Below are positions 6,784-13,411 of a DNA stretch of 14,939 bases, in pieces. Positions within the stretch are counted from its first letter, which is position 1. Each line of letters begins with the position of its first letter. Under the pieces are notes generated by a model. It saw only the letters and a program-made list of their open reading frames with translations. It was not told where the DNA came from and searched no databases. Both the position numbers and the translations under genes were made by a program. The stretch covers positions 1 through 14,939 of the forward strand of contig QMUK01000026.1 in NCBI GenBank assembly GCA_003660555.1, in the 5' to 3' direction. This DNA comes from Thermococci archaeon. Its GTDB lineage: Archaea > Hadarchaeota > B88-G9.

Positions 6784-6868
6784 TGCGAGACGTGTGAGTT
6801 CGAGACTGAGTTCATGGTTGGTCTACTTTGTGTTTAGCTCAACCTGAGCTCTCTTCGGAGTAAGTCAG

Positions 6869-7825
6869 TCAGGTCAAGTGTTCCACTTCCTCTATTATTC
6901 TCGGTATTGGATTCTCCATGCTTTTAATAACACTTTCTGCTCTCTTCTTAAGTCTTCTTCTCTCCATGATAGTATTGACGAGTAAATCTTTTGTTAATCC
7001 CTCTGGAGTTATCTTCTTTATCAATCTCTTCGAAATCAATAACTTGGTCACTGAGGGGAAGTCCATCAACTCTACTGCTATATTAGGGACGCCCAATAGA
7101 GCTGCCTCTCTGTTCATAGTCCCTCCAGTCCCTATGAGGAGAGCTGAAGATGATATTAGCCTTATTCCATCTTCTAGTGTTTTTTCTAAATCCCTAGATA
7201 TTTCTAGAGGCCTATATCCACTTGGACATATCTTAACCAGTTTTTCTGAAGTTAATTTTCTCTTAGACTTGAAGTACTCTGCTTTTCTTGGTTCTGGCCT
7301 AATTATTATATTGTTTGTTATTTCTTCTGGAATTTCTTCTCCATAAACGTGAGCTAATTCGAATACCCCATTGAAAGTTCTGAATTCAATAGACTCGTAC
7401 TCGGAAAGCGACTCAGCTGTGACTTTTGGTGCTAATACTCTAGTAGATATGTTTAAAACTAGTTTGTTATGGGCACTAGCTAGTTCATTATCTACTAAGC
7501 ATAAAGACGGTATTTTCAGACCAAAAGCAACTCTAGCGGCTTCTGGAGAGTGTTTAAATATTAACACGTCAGGCTTCTCTCTGGAAATTAGCTTGGTCAA
7601 CTCAATGGCACGCTTGGTCCCTTCTAAGAGTTTGCTTCTGAGCGAAGATCCACCGTGTTTTCCCAAACTGATGAATTCTATTCCCTTTCGGTTCAACAAG
7701 TCCTCTAGAAATCCATACTTTCTGGCAGTTACCAGTATCTCGAAACCTTTATTCCTCAACTCTTGGATTACTTTGGAGAACAACTGGACTTGAGGTGAAT
7801 TGCTAACTTCTATCCAGACCTTCAT
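6869..7825 (-). CDS. DUF354 family protein (GT-B fold, glycosyltransferase/epimerase-like)
   Basis: A 318-residue cytosolic protein matching DUF354. Visible are the N-terminal MKVWIEVSNSPQV (most members have PHV where this has PQV), LVTAR, KHGGS, EKPDVLIFKHSPEAARVAFG, the VDNE acidic motif (111-114), and the sugar-nucleotide-site-like GTGGTMNREAALLGVP (232-247). The fold is related to UDP-GlcNAc 2-epimerases and GT-B glycosyltransferases; the substrate is not known. ATG 7825 is preceded by GGGGAG with 6-nt spacing. The neighbourhood includes a true UDP-GlcNAc 2-epimerase about 1.5 kb away, which suggests surface or protein glycan metabolism (inference). It is divergent from the AAA+ gene, with a shared promoter region containing an inverted repeat. 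Confidence 0.88.
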   Translation of the reverse strand: MKVWIEVSNSPQVQLFSKVIQELRNKGFEILVTARKYGFLEDLLNRKGIEFISLGKHGGSSLRSKLLEGTKRAIELTKLISREKPDVLIFKHSPEAARVAFGLKIPSLCLVDNELASAHNKLVLNISTRVLAPKVTAESLSEYESIEFRTFNGVFELAHVYGEEIPEEITNNIIIRPEPRKAEYFKSKRKLTSEKLVKICPSGYRPLEISRDLEKTLEDGIRLISSSALLIGTGGTMNREAALLGVPNIAVELMDFPSVTKLLISKRLIKKITPEGLTKDLLVNTIMERRRLKKRAESVIKSMENPIPRIIEEVEHLT

Positions 7826-7857
7826 GGTATCTCCCCGCGCTATTGTGTGGGTGTATT

Positions 7858-7902
7858 GAATGGGTTCAGGTCGATACCTTTATATTCAAAGTGAACCCAT
7901 TC
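7858..7902. repeat. Perfect 11-bp inverted repeat bracketing a TATA box (candidate operator)
   Basis: GAATGGGTTCA at 7858-7868 and TGAACCCATTC at 7892-7902 are exact reverse complements separated by 23 nt. The TATA-like CTTTATATTC (7878-7887) sits in the spacer, and the half-site centres are 34 bp apart. A protein bound to both arms would cover the BRE/TATA region. Since the TATA element can be read on both strands (reverse GAATATAAAG), it could control DUF354 and the ATPase gene together. Confidence 0.65.
7878..7887 (+). promoter_or_regulatory. TATA box of the AAA+ ATPase gene (possibly bidirectional)
   Basis: CTTTATATTC predicts plus-strand transcription from about 7908, 40 nt before ATG 7950. 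This excludes the longer frame starting at 7860. On the opposite strand the same element would start DUF354 mRNA near 7857, about 32 nt before its ATG and ahead of its ribosome site. Confidence 0.5.
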
Positions 7903-7949
7903 TCCTAGGGACAGTTTTGGAGAGAGATTCCCCCATCCTCAGTCTGATC

Positions 7950-9035
7950 ATGAACGAATACGAGGAGAAAGTAAAAAAAGATTACTTTTCAAAATTCGGG
8001 TGGAAAAGAGATCCATTCATACTGAGAGGCGTGCTACCACACCCTAGCTTATATGTGAGACGAAAGGACGACCACCAAAGACTAGGACCGTTCATAGAAG
8101 CTTTGAAAGAAGGGCAGTCCGTGTCCCTAGTTGTAGGACCTGTAGGTTCAGGGAAAAGCACTCTACTGAAGCTTTTCGACTATGAGTTAGAGAGGGTCCT
8201 AGGGAATTGCAGAGTAGTGTTCATAGAACAACCAGGATTTACCCAAGAACAGTTCATGAAGCTAGTACTTTCCAGAATAAATAGCGGAATGGCTAATGGA
8301 GACAAGGTCTCTCTCTATGAGAATCTCAAGAATTGGGTGAACGGTAGCAGGGATAGGAGACTAATTTTGATGATAGATGAGGCACCGGAGATTCCAGAGG
8401 AGACTGGTAGACTGATCAGGAACTTGTCCGATATGGAGAACATATCCTTCATATTGTCAGGAGTACCAGACAAGATAGCCAAATCCATGGAGAAAATGCA
8501 GCCCCTTCTGGACAGGAAGGGGAGTGAGTATGAAGTGAAACCCTTCGAGAGTCCAGAGCTAACTTGGGAGCTCATAGCCAGAAGAATATGTTATGCCAAA
8601 GGAGATTTCTCAGAACTGGATATAAGACCATTTACTGATGAAGCCATTGAGAAAATACATGAAATGAGTGGAGGTTCTCCAAGAGAAGCCCTAAGGATTG
8701 CCCACGATGCTCTTAGAAGGGCTATGGTGTCTAAGAACTATGAGATTGACGAGCAATTAGTAGCTGAAAGCGGAAGATCTGTTATAGTTACCGAGGGGGA
8801 GATACTAAGAGAGTTCTCTGAGGTCCAAAGAAAAATAATAACTCTTCTCAGGAATAAGCCGGAGGGGTTACTCATAAGGGAGATATATGAGTCCCTTGGG
8901 ATTACTCACAACACAGCTAAAACGTCGTTGAAGAGACTCAGAAACAAAGGGGTCGTGAGGGTTTGTAGAAGGAAGGGAAGAGCTTATATATACTGTCTCA
9001 GCGAGGAGTGGAGACGAAGACTAATGAAAGGCTAA
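7950..9035 (+). CDS. AAA+ ATPase with C-terminal winged helix (ExeA/Orc-like, role unknown)
   Basis: A 361-residue protein from ATG 7950. N-terminal YFSKFGWKRDPF resembles the opening of ExeA/TniB-type and Orc-like ATPases. It is followed by Walker A GPVGSGKST (about 63-71), Walker B LILMIDEAPE (140-149), and a sensor-1-like FILSGVP. A helical lid includes MSGGSPREALRIAHDALR (sensor-2 Arg). Then comes a C-terminal winged helix (about 290-350) with LLIREIYESLGITHNTAKTSLKRLRNKG as turn and recognition helix. It lacks the length and full signature of canonical Orc1/Cdc6, so I do not call an initiator. A TTG at 7917 is an alternative start. Being divergent from DUF354 across an operator-like repeat, it may regulate itself. 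Its stop codon overlaps that of the convergent membrane-protein gene. Confidence 0.85.
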   Translation: MNEYEEKVKKDYFSKFGWKRDPFILRGVLPHPSLYVRRKDDHQRLGPFIEALKEGQSVSLVVGPVGSGKSTLLKLFDYELERVLGNCRVVFIEQPGFTQEQFMKLVLSRINSGMANGDKVSLYENLKNWVNGSRDRRLILMIDEAPEIPEETGRLIRNLSDMENISFILSGVPDKIAKSMEKMQPLLDRKGSEYEVKPFESPELTWELIARRICYAKGDFSELDIRPFTDEAIEKIHEMSGGSPREALRIAHDALRRAMVSKNYEIDEQLVAESGRSVIVTEGEILREFSEVQRKIITLLRNKPEGLLIREIYESLGITHNTAKTSLKRLRNKGVVRVCRRKGRAYIYCLSEEWRRRLMKG

Positions 9036-9274
9036 TCTCCTTTTGTTTCTTCTTTCAGCTCTGGGATTTCCTCTATTGGTTTTATGGAAAACATTATCCA
9101 TCCTAGCCATGCCAAGATGCCCATTGCTACCAGAAATCCTATCGAAACCACTACCTTGATGGCTATGTCCCCTCTTCCAGAGAACATCGCCCATAAGTAG
9201 GCTATGGAGAGTATCACAGACAAGAGAAGTATTATTAGACCTAAGAGCCTACCCCTCTCCAACTGGGACCCCAA
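9032..9274 (-). CDS. Small two-helix membrane protein, hypothetical
   Basis: An 80-residue protein with two clear membrane helices (about residues 10-30 and 41-65) joined by a short polar loop SGRGDIAIK, and a charged acidic tail ELKEETKGD. I do not recognise the family. The start used is TTG 9274; TTG 9262 is an alternative giving 76 residues. A strong TATA box at 9293-9300 on the minus strand predicts transcription from about 9270, so the 9262 start is quite possible with a very short leader. The stop (TAG) shares bases 9032-9035 with the TAA of the convergent AAA+ gene. The promoter and hydrophobic pattern make it a real gene; a link to the ATPase is only positional. Confidence 0.7.
   Translation of the reverse strand: MGSQLERGRLLGLIILLLSVILSIAYLWAMFSGRGDIAIKVVVSIGFLVAMGILAWLGWIMFSIKPIEEIPELKEETKGD
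9039..9056 (+). terminator. Possible oligo-T terminator after the AAA+ gene
   Basis: A T-rich tract (CCTTTTGTTTCTTCTTTC) begins 4 nt after the ATPase stop codon, as in archaeal intrinsic termination. It also encodes the tail of the opposite-strand gene, so the composition may have a coding cause. Confidence 0.3.
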
Positions 9275-9292
9275 GGATAGTTTCCAACTTAG

Positions 9293-9300
9293 TATTTAAA
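9293..9300 (-). promoter_or_regulatory. TATA box of the small membrane protein gene
   Basis: The minus strand reads TTTAAATA, a near-consensus archaeal TATA box 22-34 bp before the candidate TTG starts. On the plus strand it lies immediately before the UDP-GlcNAc 2-epimerase gene, too close to serve that gene's start. The epimerase promoter therefore remains unidentified. Confidence 0.65.
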
Positions 9301-9310
9301 GGTGAGGGTA

Positions 9311-10558
9311 TTGGTCGAGAGGGTTTGCCTAGTAGTGGGAGCCAGACCGAATTTCGTGAAGGCCTATCCATTACTCAGAGCCTTCTCTGAGGAGGAAATG
9401 GAGGTATCTCTAGTTAATACAGGACAACACTACGACGCTGAGCTATGCGAAGTGTTTTTCGATGAGTTGAGGATAAGAGACTTCGTGAGAGAAATAAACT
9501 TGAAAGTAGGCTCGGGGAGTCATGCTGAACAGACCTCCAGATGCATCATCCAAATGGAGAGAGTTCTCCAAAGAGAGAAACCGGATGTCACTGTCGTGAT
9601 CGGAGACGTGAATAGTACGTTAGCTGGAGCCTTGGCATCCATAAAGACAGGAATACCTGTTGCGCATGTGGAAGCGGGATACAGATCATTTGATCTTGGG
9701 ATGCCAGAAGAGGTAAATAGAATTCTAGTGGATCACATTTCGCAATTATTGTTTTCTCCGACAGAGAGCTCTACCATGAACCTAATGATTGAGGGTATCC
9801 CTGAAGACAGAATTCGTTTTTCAGGCAACGTTTTGATAGACTCATTGGTTTCCGTATGTGAGAATCTCGGAATAACTCCAAAGAATATTGATAAGGAAGA
9901 TTACGCTGTCCTGACTATTCACAGACCTAAGAACGTAGACGATCCAAATAGGCTCAGGGAGATAGTGGATGCTGCTAAAGAAATTCCGATTAGGGTTGTC
10001 TTCCCAATACACCCTAGGACTAGAGAACGTTGTGCTGAATTCCGAGTAGATCTAGAAGGCATAGAAGTGAGGTATCCCATGGGATATATGGAGTTTATTT
10101 CACTGCTAGCTAGAGCCAAGTTAGTTTTAACTGATTCTGGTGGGATTCAAGAGGAGGCTTTATTCCTAGGGACCCCGTGTTTAACTTTAAGAGAAAACAC
10201 TGAGAGAATAGAGACCCTGATCTCTGGAGGAAACCTCTTAGTTGGTGCTAACAGGGAAAGGATAATAAGAGTTGTCTCAGAATTACTAGAGGATGAGAAA
10301 AAGTACGAGTCCATGGTCAAGGCTGAAGTTCCAGATAGGTGGGATGGAAGAGCCTCCAAGAGAATTGCTTCAGAACTCGGTGAGAGTGAAATGAAGATTC
10401 AGAGCTATAACTTCATGAAGATGGGCATACCACAATACATGCTAGTAGAGAAGAGAGAACTATCCAAGGAGGACGAAGTAATAGCTAAGTTCTCCAGAAA
10501 CCGTCTCTCCATTTATTCATTCGACACTGCCCTCGTGAGGAGGTGGAGAGCCCATTGA
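9311..10558 (+). CDS. wecB: UDP-N-acetylglucosamine 2-epimerase (non-hydrolysing) with C-terminal extension
   Basis: Interconverts UDP-GlcNAc and UDP-ManNAc for glycan synthesis in the cytosol. Motifs (numbered from GTG 9302): GARPNFVK at 13-20, Asp102 in GDVNST, Glu124 in HVEAG, MPEEVNR at 134-140, His207 in IHRPKN, His237 in FPIHPR, and GGIQEEALFLG (280-290) with the following LRENTER. All the expected catalytic acids and histidines are present. I chose TTG 9311 (415 residues), which has GGTGA 5 nt upstream; GTG 9302 is possible. The family normally ends soon after the RASKRIASEL helix, but about 55 further residues, rich in basic and aromatic positions, continue in frame. It overlaps the PfkB kinase start by 4 nt. 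Confidence 0.92.
   Translation: MVERVCLVVGARPNFVKAYPLLRAFSEEEMEVSLVNTGQHYDAELCEVFFDELRIRDFVREINLKVGSGSHAEQTSRCIIQMERVLQREKPDVTVVIGDVNSTLAGALASIKTGIPVAHVEAGYRSFDLGMPEEVNRILVDHISQLLFSPTESSTMNLMIEGIPEDRIRFSGNVLIDSLVSVCENLGITPKNIDKEDYAVLTIHRPKNVDDPNRLREIVDAAKEIPIRVVFPIHPRTRERCAEFRVDLEGIEVRYPMGYMEFISLLARAKLVLTDSGGIQEEALFLGTPCLTLRENTERIETLISGGNLLVGANRERIIRVVSELLEDEKKYESMVKAEVPDRWDGRASKRIASELGESEMKIQSYNFMKMGIPQYMLVEKRELSKEDEVIAKFSRNRLSIYSFDTALVRRWRAH
10539..10545 (+). promoter_or_regulatory. Ribosome binding site deciding the PfkB TTG start
   Basis: GGAGGTG is a strong Shine-Dalgarno 9 nt before TTG 10555. The in-frame GTG at 10543 lies inside this element and is therefore an unlikely start. Confidence 0.65.
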
Positions 10559-11397
10559 TCTCCGTAACGGGGCATATAGCGATAGATGAGATAATGAAGA
10601 TAAAAAATGGTAGATATGTAGAGAGCTTTGGTCTCTTCTACGGAGGAGGAGCTGCCAACTCTAGCGTGGTGGCCTCGAGGCTAGAGGAGGAAGTGGACTT
10701 ATACGGAATAGTCGGGGGAGACTTCCCCAAAGACTACTTGTCTCACCTAGAATCAAGTGGCGTTAGAGCTCATCTAAAATTCTTAAGTGAAGAGAGAACT
10801 GCCAGAGCCTGGATATTGAACTTCGAGGGAAGAAATATAAGTTATTTCTATTGGGGAGCGTCTAAAATGATGGAGGAATTACTAGAAGATATACCTGATG
10901 GAAAGGACTTCCTAATCATCACTGGATCCCCAGAATTCTGCATAGGTGTGTCAGATGTATCGGAGAGAGTATTCATAGATCCTGGGCCCGACATAGTTCT
11001 TTGGACTAAAGACGACTTTTCTAAGGTCTTAGAGAAAACTGAGGTTTTGTTTCTAAATGCTGAAGAATTCAAATACTTCTTAAGAATCTACGGAGAGCTC
11101 CCAACATGTGAATTGGTAGTAACCAGCGAATTGGGGGCAAAAGTCTTTGAGGAAGGGGAATTAATTGGATTCGCTAAAGCCGTGAGAACTAGAGTAGTAG
11201 ATCCGACTGGAGCAGGAGACGCTTTTAGAGCTGCATACGTGATAAGCAGAAAGAGAGGATATGAGCCTGTTGAATCTGCCAAGATAGGTAATTGTGTCTC
11301 TAGCTTTATAGTGGAAGAAGTGGGAGCCCAAACAAATGTTCCTGGATGGAGAGAAGTGAAGAAGAGATTCCTACAGTACTATGGCTCTCCAATTTAG
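10555..11397 (+). CDS. PfkB/ribokinase family carbohydrate kinase
   Basis: An ATP-dependent sugar or nucleoside kinase of the ribokinase fold, 280 residues from TTG 10555. The N-terminal GHIAIDEI strand and the FYGGGAANSSV glycine motif (about 29-39) are typical. The C-terminal signature DPTGAGDAF (216-224) supplies the anion hole and the catalytic base Asp222. The substrate cannot be assigned. The TTG start overlaps the epimerase stop as TTGA (4 nt), with GGAGGTG upstream, so translation is coupled to the epimerase. That suggests the kinase acts in the same sugar or sugar-nucleotide pathway (inference). The 3' 92 nt overlap a convergent minus-strand gene. Confidence 0.9.
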   Translation: MISVTGHIAIDEIMKIKNGRYVESFGLFYGGGAANSSVVASRLEEEVDLYGIVGGDFPKDYLSHLESSGVRAHLKFLSEERTARAWILNFEGRNISYFYWGASKMMEELLEDIPDGKDFLIITGSPEFCIGVSDVSERVFIDPGPDIVLWTKDDFSKVLEKTEVLFLNAEEFKYFLRIYGELPTCELVVTSELGAKVFEEGELIGFAKAVRTRVVDPTGAGDAFRAAYVISRKRGYEPVESAKIGNCVSSFIVEEVGAQTNVPGWREVKKRFLQYYGSPI

Positions 11398-11809
11398 TCA
11401 TCTTGTTCATCAGTCTTCTGTGGAGAAAGAGGCTTATTATAAGACTAGAAAACAAAAGGAGTATCTTCGGCAGTTGATTGCCCCATATTCTGAATGAAGC
11501 CTCTCTGCTTTCCCCGTTCTGTGAGACGCATCTGACTTTGATCTCCGGGTAAGACGTGTCTCCTATGATTATTTCTCTCCTCTCTAATGGAGATAGGAGA
11601 AATTCCCCATAGTAGAACGTCTCTCCATTTGAGTCTGCGTAAATCCTGAAAACTTCCTCTCTGTCTGAGACGTTTCTTATCTTTAGAAATATGTTTCCAT
11701 TGTCTATTTTTATTCCCTCTATTTCACAGAGGGCTGAACAAAGTATGGGTGTGGCAAGAAGAACTAATGGAATTGCAACGATCAAAGTGGAGTGGATGGC
11801 CCTCCTCAT
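11306..11809 (-). CDS. Secreted or membrane-anchored small protein, hypothetical
   Basis: A 167-residue protein from ATG 11809, preceded by GGGAGGGGG. It begins with a basic MRRAIH and a hydrophobic signal segment (about 7-26, ending LCSALC). A polar, probably beta-sandwich domain (about 29-110) contains KIRNVSDREEVFRIYAD, reminiscent of extracellular CARDB/DUF11-type modules. A second hydrophobic helix (about 115-129, LLLFSSLIISLFL) is followed by basic HRRLMNKM, so the domain should face outside with a short cytosolic tail. I do not recognise the family. A TATA-like GATATA at 11844-11849 fits the ATG. The last 92 nt overlap PfkB, so the C-terminal 30 residues are encoded opposite the kinase and may be unconstrained. 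No plus-strand gene occupies 11398-11748, which supports this gene. Confidence 0.65.
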   Translation of the reverse strand: MRRAIHSTLIVAIPLVLLATPILCSALCEIEGIKIDNGNIFLKIRNVSDREEVFRIYADSNGETFYYGEFLLSPLERREIIIGDTSYPEIKVRCVSQNGESREASFRIWGNQLPKILLLFSSLIISLFLHRRLMNKMTKLESHSTVGISSSLLSIQEHLFGLPLLPL

Positions 11810-11831
11810 TCCCCCTCCCTTCGAGTCTGGG

Positions 11832-11863
11832 TGAGGCGGGAGGTATATCAAGGAATCGCCTCA
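11832..11863. repeat. 7-bp inverted repeat bracketing the TATA box of the secreted-protein gene
   Basis: TGAGGCG at 11832-11838 and CGCCTCA at 11857-11863 are exact reverse complements with an 18-nt spacer. The TATATC element (minus-strand GATATA, 11844-11849) is almost exactly central. The layout resembles 7858-7902 but the half-site sequence differs. It may be an operator between this gene and dph2. Confidence 0.45.
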
Positions 11864-11884
11864 TTAGCGAGATAACGTTAACCT

Positions 11885-11891
11885 GGAGGTG
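11885..11891 (+). promoter_or_regulatory. Ribosome binding site deciding the dph2 TTG start
   Basis: GGAGGTG lies 7 nt before TTG 11899. It excludes the 50-codon longer frame that opens at 11749, whose extra residues also overlap the start of the divergent gene and do not look like Dph2. Confidence 0.75.
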
Positions 11892-11898
11892 TGTTAAA

Positions 11899-12801
11899 TT
11901 GAAGCTCGTTGAACTACCAATGGGTCTTAGACGGTACGTCAAAGACATATCTAGAGAGCTAGGCGAGGAAATAATATTCTTGGGAGATCCAGTATATGGA
12001 TCTTGTCATCTCTATGAGGAAATTGCTGATTTTCTCGGTTTAGAGGAGATAATACACTATTCACACACCCCCTTTTATACTCCGAACAAGAGAGTTGTGT
12101 TTAAAGTGAACCAACTGAGTTACTCAGAGGATGTCTTCTCCATAATAGAAGAAGAGATAAGGTCTGAGAGTGGTAAAGTTGGTGTGATTACAAACGCCCA
12201 ATTTCTGAAGTTGGCATACGAAGTTAAGAAGAGATTCAAGGACCGCGTGGAATTAAAGAGGGGTAGGCTCGCTCGAGGACTTGGGCAAGTCTTAGGTTGT
12301 GACTTCTCAGCCGCTAGAGTGGAATCGAGAAAATTGATCTTTCTGGGAGACGGACTCTTCCATCCCATAGGAGCTAGGATATCCACGGGAAAGGAAGTGT
12401 TGTCATTGAATCCGGTTACCTGTGAACAGATAAATGTGGAAAAGGAGGCTGAAAGGTTCCTAAAGATGAGATTCCACTCTATATTCAGAGCAAAGAGGTC
12501 TAATAGTTTTGGGGTAATACTAGGAGCTATGAGGGGCCAGTTTAGAATGAGGGACTTTCAAATGTCCGTTAGGTTGCTCCAAGAAGAGGGAAAAGAGGTC
12601 TTCAGGATTGTCTCTAAGGTAATAAGCCCTGAAATAATTGAAGAGTTTGGATTGGATTGCTACGTTATATGCGCCTGTCCCAGAATAGTGGACGAACAAC
12701 CTAGATTTAAGAAACCATTGATCACTCCAAGAGAATTAGAAATAGCCTTTGGTAGGAGAGACGAATATGTCATGGATGAGATCTCAGAGGTTGAGTGGTA
12801 G
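11899..12801 (+). CDS. dph2: 2-(3-amino-3-carboxypropyl)histidine synthase (diphthamide biosynthesis)
   Basis: A radical-SAM-like [4Fe-4S] enzyme that transfers the aminocarboxypropyl group of SAM to a histidine of elongation factor aEF2, the first step of diphthamide formation. Numbered from TTG 11899 (300 residues), the three cluster cysteines are visible as YGSC (Cys36), VLGCDFSAAR (Cys134) and CACPRIVDE (Cys260). Other family landmarks are IIHYSHTPF and GDGLFHPIGA. It is the first gene of an information-processing operon and overlaps the downstream methylase by 35 nt. It is slightly shorter than many archaeal Dph2 proteins but keeps all three repeat domains. No clear TATA box precedes it. 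Confidence 0.92.
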   Translation: MKLVELPMGLRRYVKDISRELGEEIIFLGDPVYGSCHLYEEIADFLGLEEIIHYSHTPFYTPNKRVVFKVNQLSYSEDVFSIIEEEIRSESGKVGVITNAQFLKLAYEVKKRFKDRVELKRGRLARGLGQVLGCDFSAARVESRKLIFLGDGLFHPIGARISTGKEVLSLNPVTCEQINVEKEAERFLKMRFHSIFRAKRSNSFGVILGAMRGQFRMRDFQMSVRLLQEEGKEVFRIVSKVISPEIIEEFGLDCYVICACPRIVDEQPRFKKPLITPRELEIAFGRRDEYVMDEISEVEW

Positions 12802-13411
12802 GAAACTAGAAATTATACTTGAGGAGTTGGAGAAAAAAGAGAATCCAAATCTCATACTGGAACAATATCCTACTCCACCACGGATCGCTTCTGAAATGCT
12901 AATGCTAGCTTTTAACAGAGGAGACATAGAAGGAAAGATAGTACATGATTTGGGATGTGGTACTGGGATATTAGCCATTGGTGCCGCTCTCTTGGGCGCT
13001 GAGAAAGTAATAGGTGTTGACGTAGACCCTGTATCTGTGGAAATAGCTAGGAGGAATTCCAAGAGACTTGGTGTTGAAGTCGAGTGGATAGTATCACCAA
13101 TAGAAGAGTATTTCGGTAAAGGGGACACTGTACTGCAGAATCCTCCGTTTGGTGTTCGGAAAAAGGGTGCAGACATGTTATTTCTGATGAAAGCATTGGA
13201 AGTTGGAGAAGTCATTTATTCTCTCCATAAAGCTGGAAATAGAAATTTCATAGAGGGCAAAATAGGTAGCAAGGGAAAGGTATTAAACGTTATACCAATG
13301 ATGTTCCAGATGAGGAGGGTGTTTCCCTTCCATAGAGAGGAGATACACGAGTTCCCAGTAGAGCTCTACGTCATAAGGAGGACTAGAGATGAAGAAAAAA
13401 GACGTAGTTAG
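12767..13411 (+). CDS. METTL5-like SAM-dependent RNA methyltransferase (COG2263)
   Basis: A class I methyltransferase of the archaeal/eukaryotic METTL5 group, whose eukaryotic member makes N6-methyladenosine in small-subunit rRNA. The 214-residue protein shows the family's N-terminal LEQYPTPP (about 31-38), SAM motif I DLGCGTG (61-67), the acidic VDVDP after strand 2, and the catalytic NPPFG (125-129). I chose ATG 12767, with GGAGAG 6 nt upstream; ATG 12776 is possible. It overlaps dph2 by 35 nt and csl4 by 23 nt, so it is translated within the same operon. The rRNA target is inferred from the family. Confidence 0.9.
   Translation: MSWMRSQRLSGRKLEIILEELEKKENPNLILEQYPTPPRIASEMLMLAFNRGDIEGKIVHDLGCGTGILAIGAALLGAEKVIGVDVDPVSVEIARRNSKRLGVEVEWIVSPIEEYFGKGDTVLQNPPFGVRKKGADMLFLMKALEVGEVIYSLHKAGNRNFIEGKIGSKGKVLNVIPMMFQMRRVFPFHREEIHEFPVELYVIRRTRDEEKRRS

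Noticed and set aside
6798-6806. GTTCGAGAC resembling a tRNA T-loop, with TTTAGCTC nearby resembling a D-arm
   Set aside because: The pieces are in the wrong order and no acceptor or anticodon stems can be paired on either strand.
6836-6850. AGCTCA-ACC-TGAGCT hairpin between DUF354 and the winged-helix gene
   Set aside because: Six-base arms with a 3-nt loop and no T-tract; too weak to call a terminator or operator.
7860-7949. Longer AAA+ protein starting at ATG 7860
   Set aside because: That ATG lies upstream of the TATA box and forms part of the inverted repeat; transcription should begin near 7908.
7860-9035. Orc1/Cdc6 replication initiator and nearby origin
   Set aside because: The ATPase is short and lacks the full Orc1/Cdc6 signature, and no origin recognition box repeats or AT-rich unwinding region are visible beside it.
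11749-11898. A 50-residue N-terminal extension of Dph2
   Set aside because: A strong ribosome site precedes TTG 11899, the added residues do not resemble the family, and they overlap the promoter and start of the divergent gene.
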